A stretch of DNA of 56,074 bases from Pseudomonadota bacterium (GTDB lineage: Bacteria > Pseudomonadota > Gammaproteobacteria > Steroidobacterales > Steroidobacteraceae): the NCBI GenBank assembly GCA_016720075.1, contig JADJXW010000022.1:1-56074 (forward strand). The letters are read 5' to 3'. The stretch's first letter is position 1; the number at the start of each line of letters is the position of its first letter. Below the pieces are notes generated by a model. It was not told the DNA's origin. It saw only the letters and a list, made by a program, of their open reading frames with translations, and searched no databases. The position numbers and the translations under genes are program-made. Shown piece after piece: positions 49,465-56,074 of the stretch.

Positions 49465-51414
49465 TTATTGCATCGTCAGGGGGGCAGTGGGCGGGCCCTG
49501 CACGAACTGCTTGTGCAGCAGCATCGTCGAGAGCACGCCCACAAACGCCATGTTGTCCGAAAAGCCAATGACCTTGCCCTTGCGGGCCTTGTCGGTCAGG
49601 CGCGCGACGGCCTGCGGATCAAAGTAGCCGGCCGAACGCACGGACTCCTCGCTGAGCAGATCGTCCACATATGGCTGCGCAGTGCCGCCCGAAAAGAAGC
49701 TCGCCGTGTCTGGCGCGCGGTAGGGCTGTTTGGTGCGCGATCGGACTCCCGCCGGCAGGTAGTCGTGCATCGAGCGCTTAAGAAGGTACTTCTCGTTCAG
49801 CCCCATGATCTTGTAGCGCGGCGGCAGCTTGTTGGCGAACTCGATCAGGGTGTGGTCGAGGAACGGGAAACGCCCCTCGATGGAGTTGGCCATGCCCATG
49901 CGATCGCCCTGCGAGCACAGCAGATAGCCGGCCATCAGCGTGTGGGCCTCGACATACTGGTCCTGGCCCATGGGATTCCAGCGCGAAATGCCCTTCGGCA
50001 GCGTGGCACTGATTGCCGCGCCGGGGTCCCACGCACCGATTGCATCGGCCATGTCCGCGGAAAAGAAGCGGGCCACGCGCCCGGTCGTCGACCAGCGCGG
50101 CAGATGGGCGAACCAGGGCTCGCGCAGGTGCTCGATTCCCTCGTTGAAGAACCGTTGCGCAAAGGCGGTATTGGGTGCCGGTGAATGCTGCAGGTACGGA
50201 TAAAGGCGCTCCAGGATGCGCCCCCTCCACTTCGACTGCGGCGCACGCGCCATGAAGCGCCGGATCCTGGCTTCCTTGAACAGGTCGTAGCCACCGAAGA
50301 CTTCGTCCGCGCCCTCGCCCGTCAGCACGACCTTGAAGCCGTTCTCCCGCACCAGACCGGACAGCAGCATCATCGGCGTTGGCGCGGTCCGCACCACGGG
50401 CGTCTCGGTGTGCCAGATGGCCCGCGGAAACTCCGCGCCGATCTGCTGGCTGGTGCAGCGCACGGATGTGTGGCGGGTGCCCAGATAGTCGACCAGTTCC
50501 TGCTGATGCGCGCTCTCGTCGAATTCCGCATCCTCGAATGTGATCGAGAAGGTACGCAGCGGCACATTCGTGAAATTGCGGATGATGGAGGTGATGATCG
50601 ATGAATCCAGGCCACCGCTGAGGTAGGCGCCGACCGGCACATCGGCTCGAAGCTGCAGCCGCACCGACTCGATCAGCCGGCTGCGCAGTTCCTCGGCATA
50701 GTCATCCACCGAGCGCGTGGACTCGATGTGGCCTTCCGGAAACTCCCAGTCCCAGTAGCGGCTGCGGGTAATGCGGCCCTCGTGCAGCACCATCAGACAG
50801 CCGGGCGGCAGTGCCTGCACACCCTGAAACGCCGTGCGATCCGCCAGCGGCGCCCAGTACGTGAAGATTTCCGCCAGTGCGCGCGGGTCGAGCCTGCGGG
50901 GCACGTCGGGCAGCTGGAAGATGGACTTCATTTCCGACGCGAAGAGCAGCCGGCCATCGTGGACGGTGTAGAACAGCGGCCGGATGCCCGTGCGATCGCG
51001 AGCCAGCACCAGCCGTCGCTCTCGCAGGTCCCACAGCGCGATCGCGAACTGGCCGTTCAGCTGTTCGACGAAGCGGTCACCGTACTGCTCGTACAGGTGG
51101 ACGATGACCTCGGTATCGGATGTCGTGTAGAACCGGTGGCCGAGCTGTTCCAGGTCACGGCGCAGCTCGATGTAGTTGAAGATCTCGCCGTTGAACACGG
51201 TCCACACGGACTTGTCTTCGTTGTGGATCGGCTGGTCGCCCGTGGACAGGTCGATGATGCTCAGGCGCGCGTGCGCCAGCGCCACATGATCGTCGTTGTA
51301 GTAGCCGAATCCGTCGGGGCCACGATGCCGCAGCGCATGGATCATGGATTCGGTTTCCCGGCGCTCTATGCGCCGGTCGCCGCTGATGCGGGCAATGCCT
51401 GCGATTCCGCACAT
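49465..51414 (-). CDS. Asparagine synthase (glutamine-hydrolysing)-like amidotransferase
   Basis: Intact 649-residue protein. Cys2 of MCGIAGIARISGDRRIERRE starts the class II glutaminase domain, with HRGPDGFGYYNDDHVALAHA, RLSIIDLSTGDQPIHNEDKS and FNGEIFNYIELRRDLEQLGH. The synthetase domain has VGAYLSGGLDSSIITSIIRN (PP-loop), HTSVRCTSQQIG, ENGFKVVLTGEGADEVFGGY and SIEGRFPFLDHTLIEFANKL. AsnB-like proteins in XrtA and other EPS loci are thought to amidate uronic acids or similar groups rather than make asparagine. As first gene of the minus-strand operon, its glutaminase may also feed ammonia to the NadE-like partner (inference). The stop lies 16 bases before the ligase start. Confidence 0.94.
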   Translation of the reverse strand: MCGIAGIARISGDRRIERRETESMIHALRHRGPDGFGYYNDDHVALAHARLSIIDLSTGDQPIHNEDKSVWTVFNGEIFNYIELRRDLEQLGHRFYTTSDTEVIVHLYEQYGDRFVEQLNGQFAIALWDLRERRLVLARDRTGIRPLFYTVHDGRLLFASEMKSIFQLPDVPRRLDPRALAEIFTYWAPLADRTAFQGVQALPPGCLMVLHEGRITRSRYWDWEFPEGHIESTRSVDDYAEELRSRLIESVRLQLRADVPVGAYLSGGLDSSIITSIIRNFTNVPLRTFSITFEDAEFDESAHQQELVDYLGTRHTSVRCTSQQIGAEFPRAIWHTETPVVRTAPTPMMLLSGLVRENGFKVVLTGEGADEVFGGYDLFKEARIRRFMARAPQSKWRGRILERLYPYLQHSPAPNTAFAQRFFNEGIEHLREPWFAHLPRWSTTGRVARFFSADMADAIGAWDPGAAISATLPKGISRWNPMGQDQYVEAHTLMAGYLLCSQGDRMGMANSIEGRFPFLDHTLIEFANKLPPRYKIMGLNEKYLLKRSMHDYLPAGVRSRTKQPYRAPDTASFFSGGTAQPYVDDLLSEESVRSAGYFDPQAVARLTDKARKGKVIGFSDNMAFVGVLSTMLLHKQFVQGPPTAPLTMQ

Positions 51415-51805
51415 GGGTCAGTTCTTCGAATCCATAAATAAAAGACCGGGCGGGGCCTCGGGAAAGCTGGTTGCCGGAACAGTAATCAGATTCTGAGGAA
51501 TTCCGCGCCTGCAGGCCCGGACCCAGGACACGAAAAACCGCAGGCGTTCCGGAAATATTGGGCGATTATTGTCAAGTCTACAGGCCATCGAATCCCGGGC
51601 AACCGGACTTGCCCCACAACTCGCCGATCTGAGCGGAATAATCTTGTGAAATAAGCACTTGGCACTGACGCTCAAAAGAGACATATTGCGCCGACCGCAG
51701 CCTTGGCCTGAGCATTGCGTACTGTCGAAACCCTCTTTTATCGCTGACCAGCAGAATCGTGACCCCACTTCCCTCGCCCACGCCCGGAATCTTGCCTGCA
51801 GCGGC
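51415..51805. other. Divergent intergenic region before the Ig-like lipoprotein
   Basis: About 390 bases between the start of the big minus-strand operon and the first Ig-like lipoprotein. It should hold the promoter of the 15-kb EPS operon. I find no GEMM aptamer here, unlike before the next two Ig-like genes. A TTGACA on the minus strand lies near 51575, but no good -10 box at normal spacing follows, so no promoter is called. Confidence 0.4.
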
Positions 51806-52336
51806 ATGCTGATGCTGCTTTCGGCTTGCGGTGGCGGCGAACCGACTGCAGCCGCGCCCAGACGGCGCCACCTCCGCAGGCGGCGCTCAATTCCGCACCA
51901 CAGATCAGTGGCCAGCCTCCCAACACGGCGTCGGCGGGCGCGGCATACTCCTTCACGCCCACCGCGACCGATCCGAATCAGGACGCGCTGAGCTTCAGCA
52001 TCACCAACCGCCCCGCCTGGTTGACGTTCAGCGTGGCCACGGGTCAATTGAGCGGCACACCCACTGCATCCAACGCGGGCACCTATTCGAACATCTCGAT
52101 CACGGTGAGCGATGGATTTACCTCCGCTACGCTCGGGCCCTTCACAATCAATGTGCAGGGTCCGCCGCGGGGCACCGCCACATTGACGTGGACTGCCCCT
52201 GCAGAAAACACGGATGGCTCGCCGCTTGGCAGTCTTTCGGGGTTCTGGCGGAACTCATTTCTTCGCGGTTTCGGCGATGAGCAGCACGGGGCTCGAAAGC
52301 CCCCTGTCGAACGTAGTGAGAAAATCCATACCGTGA
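51806..52336 (+). CDS. Ig-like-repeat lipoprotein 1 (damaged)
   Basis: The ATG at 51806 opens MLMLLSACGGGEPTAAAP, a lipobox LSAC; the true start may lie upstream because this leaves no positive n-region. After a frame change near 51850, one putative-Ig (He_PIG) repeat follows: SAPQISGQPPNTASAGAAYS, FTPTATDPNQDALSFSITNR, PAWLTFSVATGQLSGTPTAS, NAGTYSNISITVSDG. Then the FN3-like start ATLTWTAPAENTDGSPLGSL. Near 52235 the reading jumps, in a new frame, to GTHFFAVSAMSSTGLESPLS, ending NVVRKSIP at 52336. About 35 residues of the module are missing between. It is a likely outer-membrane surface protein. Related to the proteins at 52616 and 55155. Confidence 0.75.
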
Positions 52337-52448
52337 CGTCCGCGCGCTTCGCGCCACGCACGTTTACATAATCGATCGGGTAGCCATTCGCAGACGTCTG
52401 CGCGCAGAGACATTTTGCGATTCCGTTTCGCGACCCTAAATTCAGTCT

Positions 52449-52535
52449 CAACTTAGGCAAACCCGTTGCAAGGCGGGGACGCAAAGCCTCCGGTCTAACG
52501 GTCTTGGTGCCGACAGATAGCGGGGCTGCCGACTA
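52449..52535 (+). ncRNA. Cyclic-di-GMP-I (GEMM) riboswitch 1
   Basis: The aptamer core is very clear: GGCAAACC at the 5' side; hairpin P1b CCCGTT at 52462-52467 with GGCGGG at 52472-52477 closed by a GCAA tetraloop; then GGACGCAAAGCCTCCGG (52477-52493); and the P2 3' side AGATAGCGGGGCTGCCG (52515-52531). These match the conserved GEMM-I positions, including the GNRA loop and its receptor on the P2 side. It lies 80 bases upstream of the Ig-like lipoprotein 2 start and directly before a hairpin that covers that gene's ribosome site. Confidence 0.95.
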
Positions 52536-52559
52536 GCAGCAACAGCAGTCGTCAGTGCT

Positions 52560-52608
52560 TCCGCGACAGTGGCGCAGATCTTTAGACGCAGGCAGCGTCA
52601 CTCGCGGA
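52560..52608 (+). promoter_or_regulatory. Ribosome-site sequestering hairpin (riboswitch expression platform)
   Basis: TCCGCG at 52560-52565 pairs with CGCGGA at 52603-52608, and AGTGGCGC at 52568-52575 pairs with GCGTCACT at 52595-52602 (one G-U), with a two-base bulge between: 14 base pairs in total. The 3' arm covers the GGAG ribosome site (52606-52609) six bases before the ATG at 52616. This is the layout of a translational off-structure; which state binding of c-di-GMP favours cannot be told without the aptamer-platform pairing. Confidence 0.75.
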
Positions 52609-52615
52609 GATTCGA

Positions 52616-54168
52616 ATGGCACGATCAAAATGGCGCAGTGCTCTACTGATTGCAGTTTCCGGAGCCGCACTGGCTGCCTGTAATTTCGACAACAAGGCCG
52701 CGCCGGATCCCCAGACCGCGCCGCCCCCGAGCACTCCAGTCCAGACTCCTCCGAATTCAACACCGACGATTACCGGTACGCCTTCTGTCGCGGTTACGGT
52801 CGGCCAGACTTACCTGTTCCAGGCATCGGCTGCCGACTCGGACGGCGATGCGCTGTCGTTCAGCGCGGCGGGCCTGCCGGCCTGGGCTTCGATCAACACA
52901 TCCACGGGCATGGTCAGCGGCACGCCTGCCGCCACCGACGTGGGCCAGTCCGCAGACATCATCGTTTCCGTCAGTGACGGCGAGGCCAGCGCGTCGCTGC
53001 CGCGTTCCAGATCCGCGTGAACAGCGCGACCCCTCCGCCCCCACCCAATCCCCCGCCTGCGGGCAACACCGCGCCGACGATCTCGGGTACACCGGCCACG
53101 ACGGTACAGGCCACGCAGGCCTACTCGTTCACACCCGCCGCCAGCGATGCAGAGTCGCAGGCACTGACGTTCTCGATCGCCAATCGGCCGACTTGGGCAT
53201 CCTTCAGCACGACGACCGGCCGCCTGTCGGGTACGCCCACATCCGCGCAGGTGCGCAGCTACACAAACATCGTCATCACGGTATCCGACGGATCGCTGAG
53301 CGCCTCCTTCCGGCCTTCTCGATTACCGTCGCCGCGGCCCCCAATCGCGCACCGACGATCACCGGCGCACCGCCGACTTCGGCCACGGTGGGAACGGCCT
53401 ATTCGTTCACGCCCACCGCCTCTGATCCGGATGGTCAGACGCTGTCGTACACGATTGCCAATCGTCCTTCGTGGGCTACCTTCAATGCGTCCACCGGCAG
53501 GCTCTCGGAACTCCCGGCAGCGCCAATGCCGGCACGTTCTCGAACATCGCCATCACGGTGAGCGATGGCAGCCTGACCGCTTCGCTGGCGGCGTTCAGTA
53601 TCACCGTGGCTGCCGCGCCCAACTCAGCTCCCACCATTTCGGATCACCCGCCACGACCGTGGTGGCGGGCAGTGCCTATTCCTTCGCGCCTTCGGCGAGC
53701 GATGCGGAAGGCAGCACTCTGGCATTCTCCATCTCGAACAAGCCCACATGGTTGGTATTCAGCACGGCCAACGGCTCACTGACCGGGACGCCGACCACGG
53801 CGCAGGTCGGCACGTACTCCAACATCGCGATCAGCGTGAGCGACGGCACGGTGTCCACGCCGCTGCCGGCGTTCTCGATCCAGGTGACCGCGCCGGCGGC
53901 AACGGGTGCGGCCACGCTGTCCTGGACAGCCCCCACAGCGAACACCGATGGGAGCGCTCTGACCGCCTCGTCGCTGGCTGGATATCGCGTGTACCACGGC
54001 ACCACGGCGAGCGCGCTGAATGATGTCTACACGGTCGCAGGTGCCGCCACGTCCTCCTACACGGTTTCGCAGCTGGCCAGTGGCACACACTATTTCGCGG
54101 TCAGCGCCGTGACGGTGACCGGCCTTGAAAGCGACCTGTCGGCCGTCGGCTCGAAGGTGATCCCGTAG
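52616..54168 (+). CDS. Ig-like-repeat lipoprotein 2
   Basis: The ATG at 52616 starts MARSKWRSALLIAVSGAALA with lipobox LAAC. A Pro-rich linker is followed by four putative-Ig (He_PIG) repeats: PTITGTPSVAVTVGQTYLFQ (about 52768), APTISGTPATTVQATQAYSF (53071), then APTITGAPPTSATVGTAYSF (about 53350) and PATTVVAGSAYSFAPSASDA (53650), each with the W-A-S/T-F and SGTP or TGTP strands. It ends with an FN3-like module, ATLSWTAPTANTDGSALTAS, to SGTHYFAVSAVTVTGLESDL and KVIP at 54168. Frame changes lie near 53000, 53315, 53510 and 53640. About 515 residues. Probably an outer-membrane surface adhesin or EPS-binding protein controlled by c-di-GMP through the upstream riboswitch. Confidence 0.85.
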
Positions 54169-54184
54169 CACACCGGCGCTGACT

Positions 54185-54209
54185 CGGGCAGCGCCGAGGG
54201 CGCTGCCCG
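54185..54209 (+). terminator. Perfect 11-bp hairpin after Ig-like lipoprotein 2
   Basis: CGGGCAGCGCC at 54185-54195 and GGCGCTGCCCG at 54199-54209 form a perfect 11-bp stem with a GAG loop, 17 bases after the stop and 16 before the VanZ start. There is no T-run, so it is not a standard intrinsic terminator; it may stop transcription with help or protect the mRNA end. Confidence 0.5.
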
Positions 54210-54225
54210 GGCGATACTGTCCGGC

Positions 54226-54921
54226 ATGAGACCCGCTTCGGCAGGCATGGGAATGCTCGCGGCGCTGCTGATACTGATCACCGCGCTGCTGCTGTTTCCC
54301 TTTCCCTACATATCGGAGGCGCGCAGCGCGCCCGCCCTGGCGAACGCGCTGGAGAACCTGGGCCACCCGCTGACATTCGGCCTGATTGCCTGGATTGCGT
54401 ACGAGCGATTCGGCACACGGTTCGCTCGATACGGATTGCCGGGCCCAGTTTTCCTGATGCTGGCACTGGCCGGATTCGGCGCACTCACGGAACTGGCTCA
54501 GGCTTACACGGGGCGAGATCCGACCCTTGAAGACTGGATCGGGGATGTCCTGGGCAGTGGCGCGGTGATCCTGTGGAGAGCGTCCAGACAGCGATTGATC
54601 AGGACTTTGTCGGTGCTCTGTGTGGCGGCAGCAATTGCGCCGCTGGCTTTCACGCTGCTGTCCTACCCGGGCAGCGAGCCGACGGCAGTCACCGTGCGGG
54701 TGCACGATCGGCAACACGACGGATCCTTTGATGATCGGTTCAATCGCAATTTCGAACTTCCTCCAAGCTCCGCCTCGACGCTGCGAATCGACCTGGAGGA
54801 TGTGCACAGCAGTCCGGCAGGCCGCGATATGGACCTGCACCATATTGCGGGCGTGATCGTGTTCGCGCGGACAGCCGGTCCGCTGCAATTCCAGGTCAAC
54901 GCCATCCGGCTCGAGCATTGA
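54226..54921 (+). CDS. VanZ-family protein with C-terminal beta-domain
   Basis: An intact 231-residue frame. The VanZ part has MLAALLILITALLLFPFPYI, LENLGHPLTFGLIAWIAYER, FGALTELAQAYTGRDPTLED (the conserved E-x-x-Q..T.RDP..D pattern) and WIGDVLGSGAVILW, then a helix LSVLCVAAAIAPLAFTLLSY. The C-terminal half TVRVHDRQHDGSFDDRFNRN, LRIDLEDVHSSPAGRDMDLH and IAGVIVFARTAGPLQFQVN resembles the second half of a carbohydrate-binding beta-sandwich seen in longer VanZ relatives. The first half of that domain seems absent, since the reading goes from helix to GSEPTAVTVRVHDR directly. Function unknown; perhaps binds envelope glycans. Confidence 0.8.
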   Translation: MRPASAGMGMLAALLILITALLLFPFPYISEARSAPALANALENLGHPLTFGLIAWIAYERFGTRFARYGLPGPVFLMLALAGFGALTELAQAYTGRDPTLEDWIGDVLGSGAVILWRASRQRLIRTLSVLCVAAAIAPLAFTLLSYPGSEPTAVTVRVHDRQHDGSFDDRFNRNFELPPSSASTLRIDLEDVHSSPAGRDMDLHHIAGVIVFARTAGPLQFQVNAIRLEH

Positions 54922-55045
54922 CCAACGCCTCGAGTTCCTCGAGCGCAATTTCATCGGAAGAATCAGGGTTCCCCCGAGTCGCGGCACGCAGACGTGCGCG
55001 CGCACCGACACTTTGCTGCGCTGCTTGCCATGGGCGTTAATGACC

Positions 55046-55135
55046 TCAACGGCAAACCCGCCACGAGGCGGGGACGCAAAGCCTCCGGTCTGCCCCTTCA
55101 TGAAGGACTGCAGATAGCGGGGCCGCCATGCAACC
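55046..55135 (+). ncRNA. Cyclic-di-GMP-I (GEMM) riboswitch 2
   Basis: A second aptamer with the same core: GGCAAACC at 55051-55058; P1b CCCGCC at 55057-55062 with GGCGGG at 55067-55072; GGACGCAAAGCCTCCGG after it; a P2 end loop made by the palindrome CCTTCATGAAGG (55095-55106); and AGATAGCGGGGCCGCC on the 3' side. The stems differ in sequence from riboswitch 1 while the pairing is kept, which is covariation between the two copies. The ATG of the next gene is only about 20 bases after the aptamer. CAAC (55131-55134) can pair with GTTG (55141-55144) next to the GGGAG ribosome site, so control is probably translational. Confidence 0.94.
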
Positions 55136-55154
55136 GACATGTTGGGAGATCGGC

Positions 55155-56074
55155 ATGAAACTCAAGCGCACATTCCTGTTCATCGCATTGACGGCGATGC
55201 TCACTTCAACGGCACTGCCCGCATCGGCGGGATACCGGAAGAGACCCCGCAACTACACCACCAATACCGCGCCGCTCATCAGCGGCACGCCCTCGACATC
55301 GGTCCAGGCCACGGCGACGTACACGTTCACGCCGACAGCAAGTGATGCGCAGAACAATACGCTGACGTTTTCCATCTCAAGCAAACCGGCATGGGCGTCA
55401 TTCAGCAGCAGCACGGGCAGATTGACCGGCAGTCCGGCGGCCGCTCAGGTGGGCACGTACTCGAACATCACGATCCGCGTCTCCGATGGTTACCTGAGCA
55501 GGTCTCTGCCGGCATTCAGCATCACTGTGACGGCGGCACCGAGCTCGACTCCGATCCGTTCGGCGCCGGTGATTTCCGGCGCGCCTTCAACATCGATCAC
55601 GGCGGGCAGTGCCTATACATTCACGCCTCGCGCCAGCGATGCAGATGGCGATCCGCTGGCATTCAGCATTGCGAACAAACCCGCCTGGGCCGCTTTCAGT
55701 ACGGCCACGGGCGCGCTGACAGGCACGCCCACTGCGACCCAGGCCGGCACCTACGCGGGCATAGCGATTTCAGTCAGCGATGGCACGACCAGCACATCCC
55801 TGCCTGCCTTCGGCATTGCGGTGAACGCGCCGGCGACAATGACGGGCAGTGCCACGCTGACATGGTCGGCCCCCAGCCAGAACACGGACGGCAGTTCACT
55901 GACCAACCTGGCGGGCTTCAAGGTGTATCACGGTACCAGCGCGTCGATGCTCAATGACATAGTCCAGCTGGAAGGTGCGGCATCGACCGCCTACACCTAC
56001 GCACAGCTCAGCCCGGGCACGCATTACTTCGCCATTGCGGCGTACACCAGCAACGGCTTGGAGAGCGACCTTTC
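55155..56074 (+). CDS. Ig-like-repeat secreted protein 3 (partial, runs off the window)
   Basis: An unbroken frame from the ATG at 55155 (GGGAG ribosome site six bases before) to the end of the window, 306 codons with no stop. The signal peptide MKLKRTFLFIALTAMLTSTA ends in LPASA near residue 25; there is no lipobox Cys, unlike proteins 1 and 2. A basic segment, GYRKRPRNYTTN, leads into two putative-Ig (He_PIG) repeats (about residues 37-125 and 133-225: PLISGTPSTSVQATATYTFT and PVISGAPSTSITAGSAYTFT, each with PAWA.FS..TG.LTG) and an FN3-like module with SATLTWSAPSQNTDGSSLTN, FKVYHGTSASMLND and LSPGTHYFAIAAYTSNGLES. It is a secreted or surface protein under the GEMM riboswitch at 55046-55135. 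Confidence 0.9.
   Translation, partial: MKLKRTFLFIALTAMLTSTALPASAGYRKRPRNYTTNTAPLISGTPSTSVQATATYTFTPTASDAQNNTLTFSISSKPAWASFSSSTGRLTGSPAAAQVGTYSNITIRVSDGYLSRSLPAFSITVTAAPSSTPIRSAPVISGAPSTSITAGSAYTFTPRASDADGDPLAFSIANKPAWAAFSTATGALTGTPTATQAGTYAGIAISVSDGTTSTSLPAFGIAVNAPATMTGSATLTWSAPSQNTDGSSLTNLAGFKVYHGTSASMLNDIVQLEGAASTAYTYAQLSPGTHYFAIAAYTSNGLESDL

Noticed and set aside
51655..51672. Sigma-54-like GGCAC box before the Ig-like lipoprotein 1
   Set aside because: The GC of the -12 element is at the wrong distance from the GG of the -24 element, so the promoter call does not hold.
51578..51871. Minus-strand frame of 97 codons upstream of the asparagine synthase-like gene
   Set aside because: No ribosome site or recognisable domain, and it overlaps the start of Ig-like lipoprotein 1. 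Treated as non-coding.
53776..55140. Open frame of 454 codons on the minus strand
   Set aside because: It lies antisense to the C-terminus of Ig-like lipoprotein 2, the VanZ gene and riboswitch 2, all well supported. Its product is rich in Arg, Ala, His and Gln without any domain, as expected for a GC-rich shadow frame.
1..56074. CRISPR arrays, insertion sequences, integrases or attachment sites
   Set aside because: No regularly spaced repeats, transposase-like or integrase-like proteins, or tRNA-linked direct repeats were found. The only repeats are the Ig-like modules and the two riboswitches.

Overview
The window looks like part of a high-GC gammaproteobacterial chromosome. The left edge carries pilM divergent from the penicillin-binding protein 1A gene ponA, the order known from Pseudomonas and Xanthomonas relatives. 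Most of the rest is an exopolysaccharide (EPS) locus of the type linked to exosortase A (XrtA). It contains the family set described for such loci: polysaccharide export protein, chain-length protein, CpsD-like kinase, TIGR03016-like outer-membrane protein, PEP-CTERM-locus deacetylase, FemAB protein, two 'exosortase A-associated' hydrolases, AMP-ligase and asparagine-synthase-like amidotransferase. No exosortase and no PEP-CTERM tail is visible in the window. The genus cannot be fixed from the sequence alone.

Sequence quality limits everything below. Nearly every gene in the first 10 kb, and many later ones, is broken by one or more frame changes. Several lack internal blocks that the family needs. 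Because housekeeping genes are hit as hard as accessory ones, I read this as uncorrected sequence error rather than gene decay, and I give whole-gene spans across the frame changes.

Layout: 0-5.3 kb is core (pilM, ponA, a small conserved protein, a VanZ-like protein). 5.5-10.4 kb holds a secreted protein, a GMC oxidoreductase with a small Tat-signal partner, and a glycosyltransferase. 10.7-14.7 kb (minus) holds an exported aldo/keto reductase, a Wzb-like phosphatase, and an AlgI-like MBOAT with an SGNH partner. 14.9-20.2 kb has two glycosyltransferases, a GNAT/FemAB-like protein, a Wzx-like flippase and an unrecognised protein. 20.5-25.75 kb (plus) is an operon of acyl-CoA dehydrogenase, MBOAT-SGNH, carrier protein and adenylation enzyme: a Dlt-like acyl transfer system with an added flavoenzyme. 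25.7-28.9 kb (minus) has two secreted jelly-roll-like proteins and a glycosyltransferase. 29.0-36.6 kb (mostly plus) has two hydrolases, FemAB, a DegT-type enzyme, a deacetylase and an ATP-grasp enzyme, with one glycosyltransferase on the minus strand. 36.6-51.4 kb (minus) is a long operon running from the asparagine synthase-like gene through ligase, carrier protein, NadE-like, PrmC-like, export, chain-length, kinase, outer-membrane protein, deacetylase and two glycosyltransferases to a Wzy/WaaL-type ligase.

The right end (51.8-56.1 kb, plus) carries three related surface proteins made of putative-Ig repeats plus a fibronectin-III-like module. Two are preceded by clear cyclic-di-GMP-I (GEMM) riboswitches, so the locus pairs EPS synthesis with surface proteins under second-messenger control. 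The central hypothesis is that the 20.5-25.75 kb operon loads an amino acid on a carrier protein, oxidises it there (by analogy with prolyl to pyrrolyl carrier chemistry), and transfers it across the membrane to the polysaccharide.
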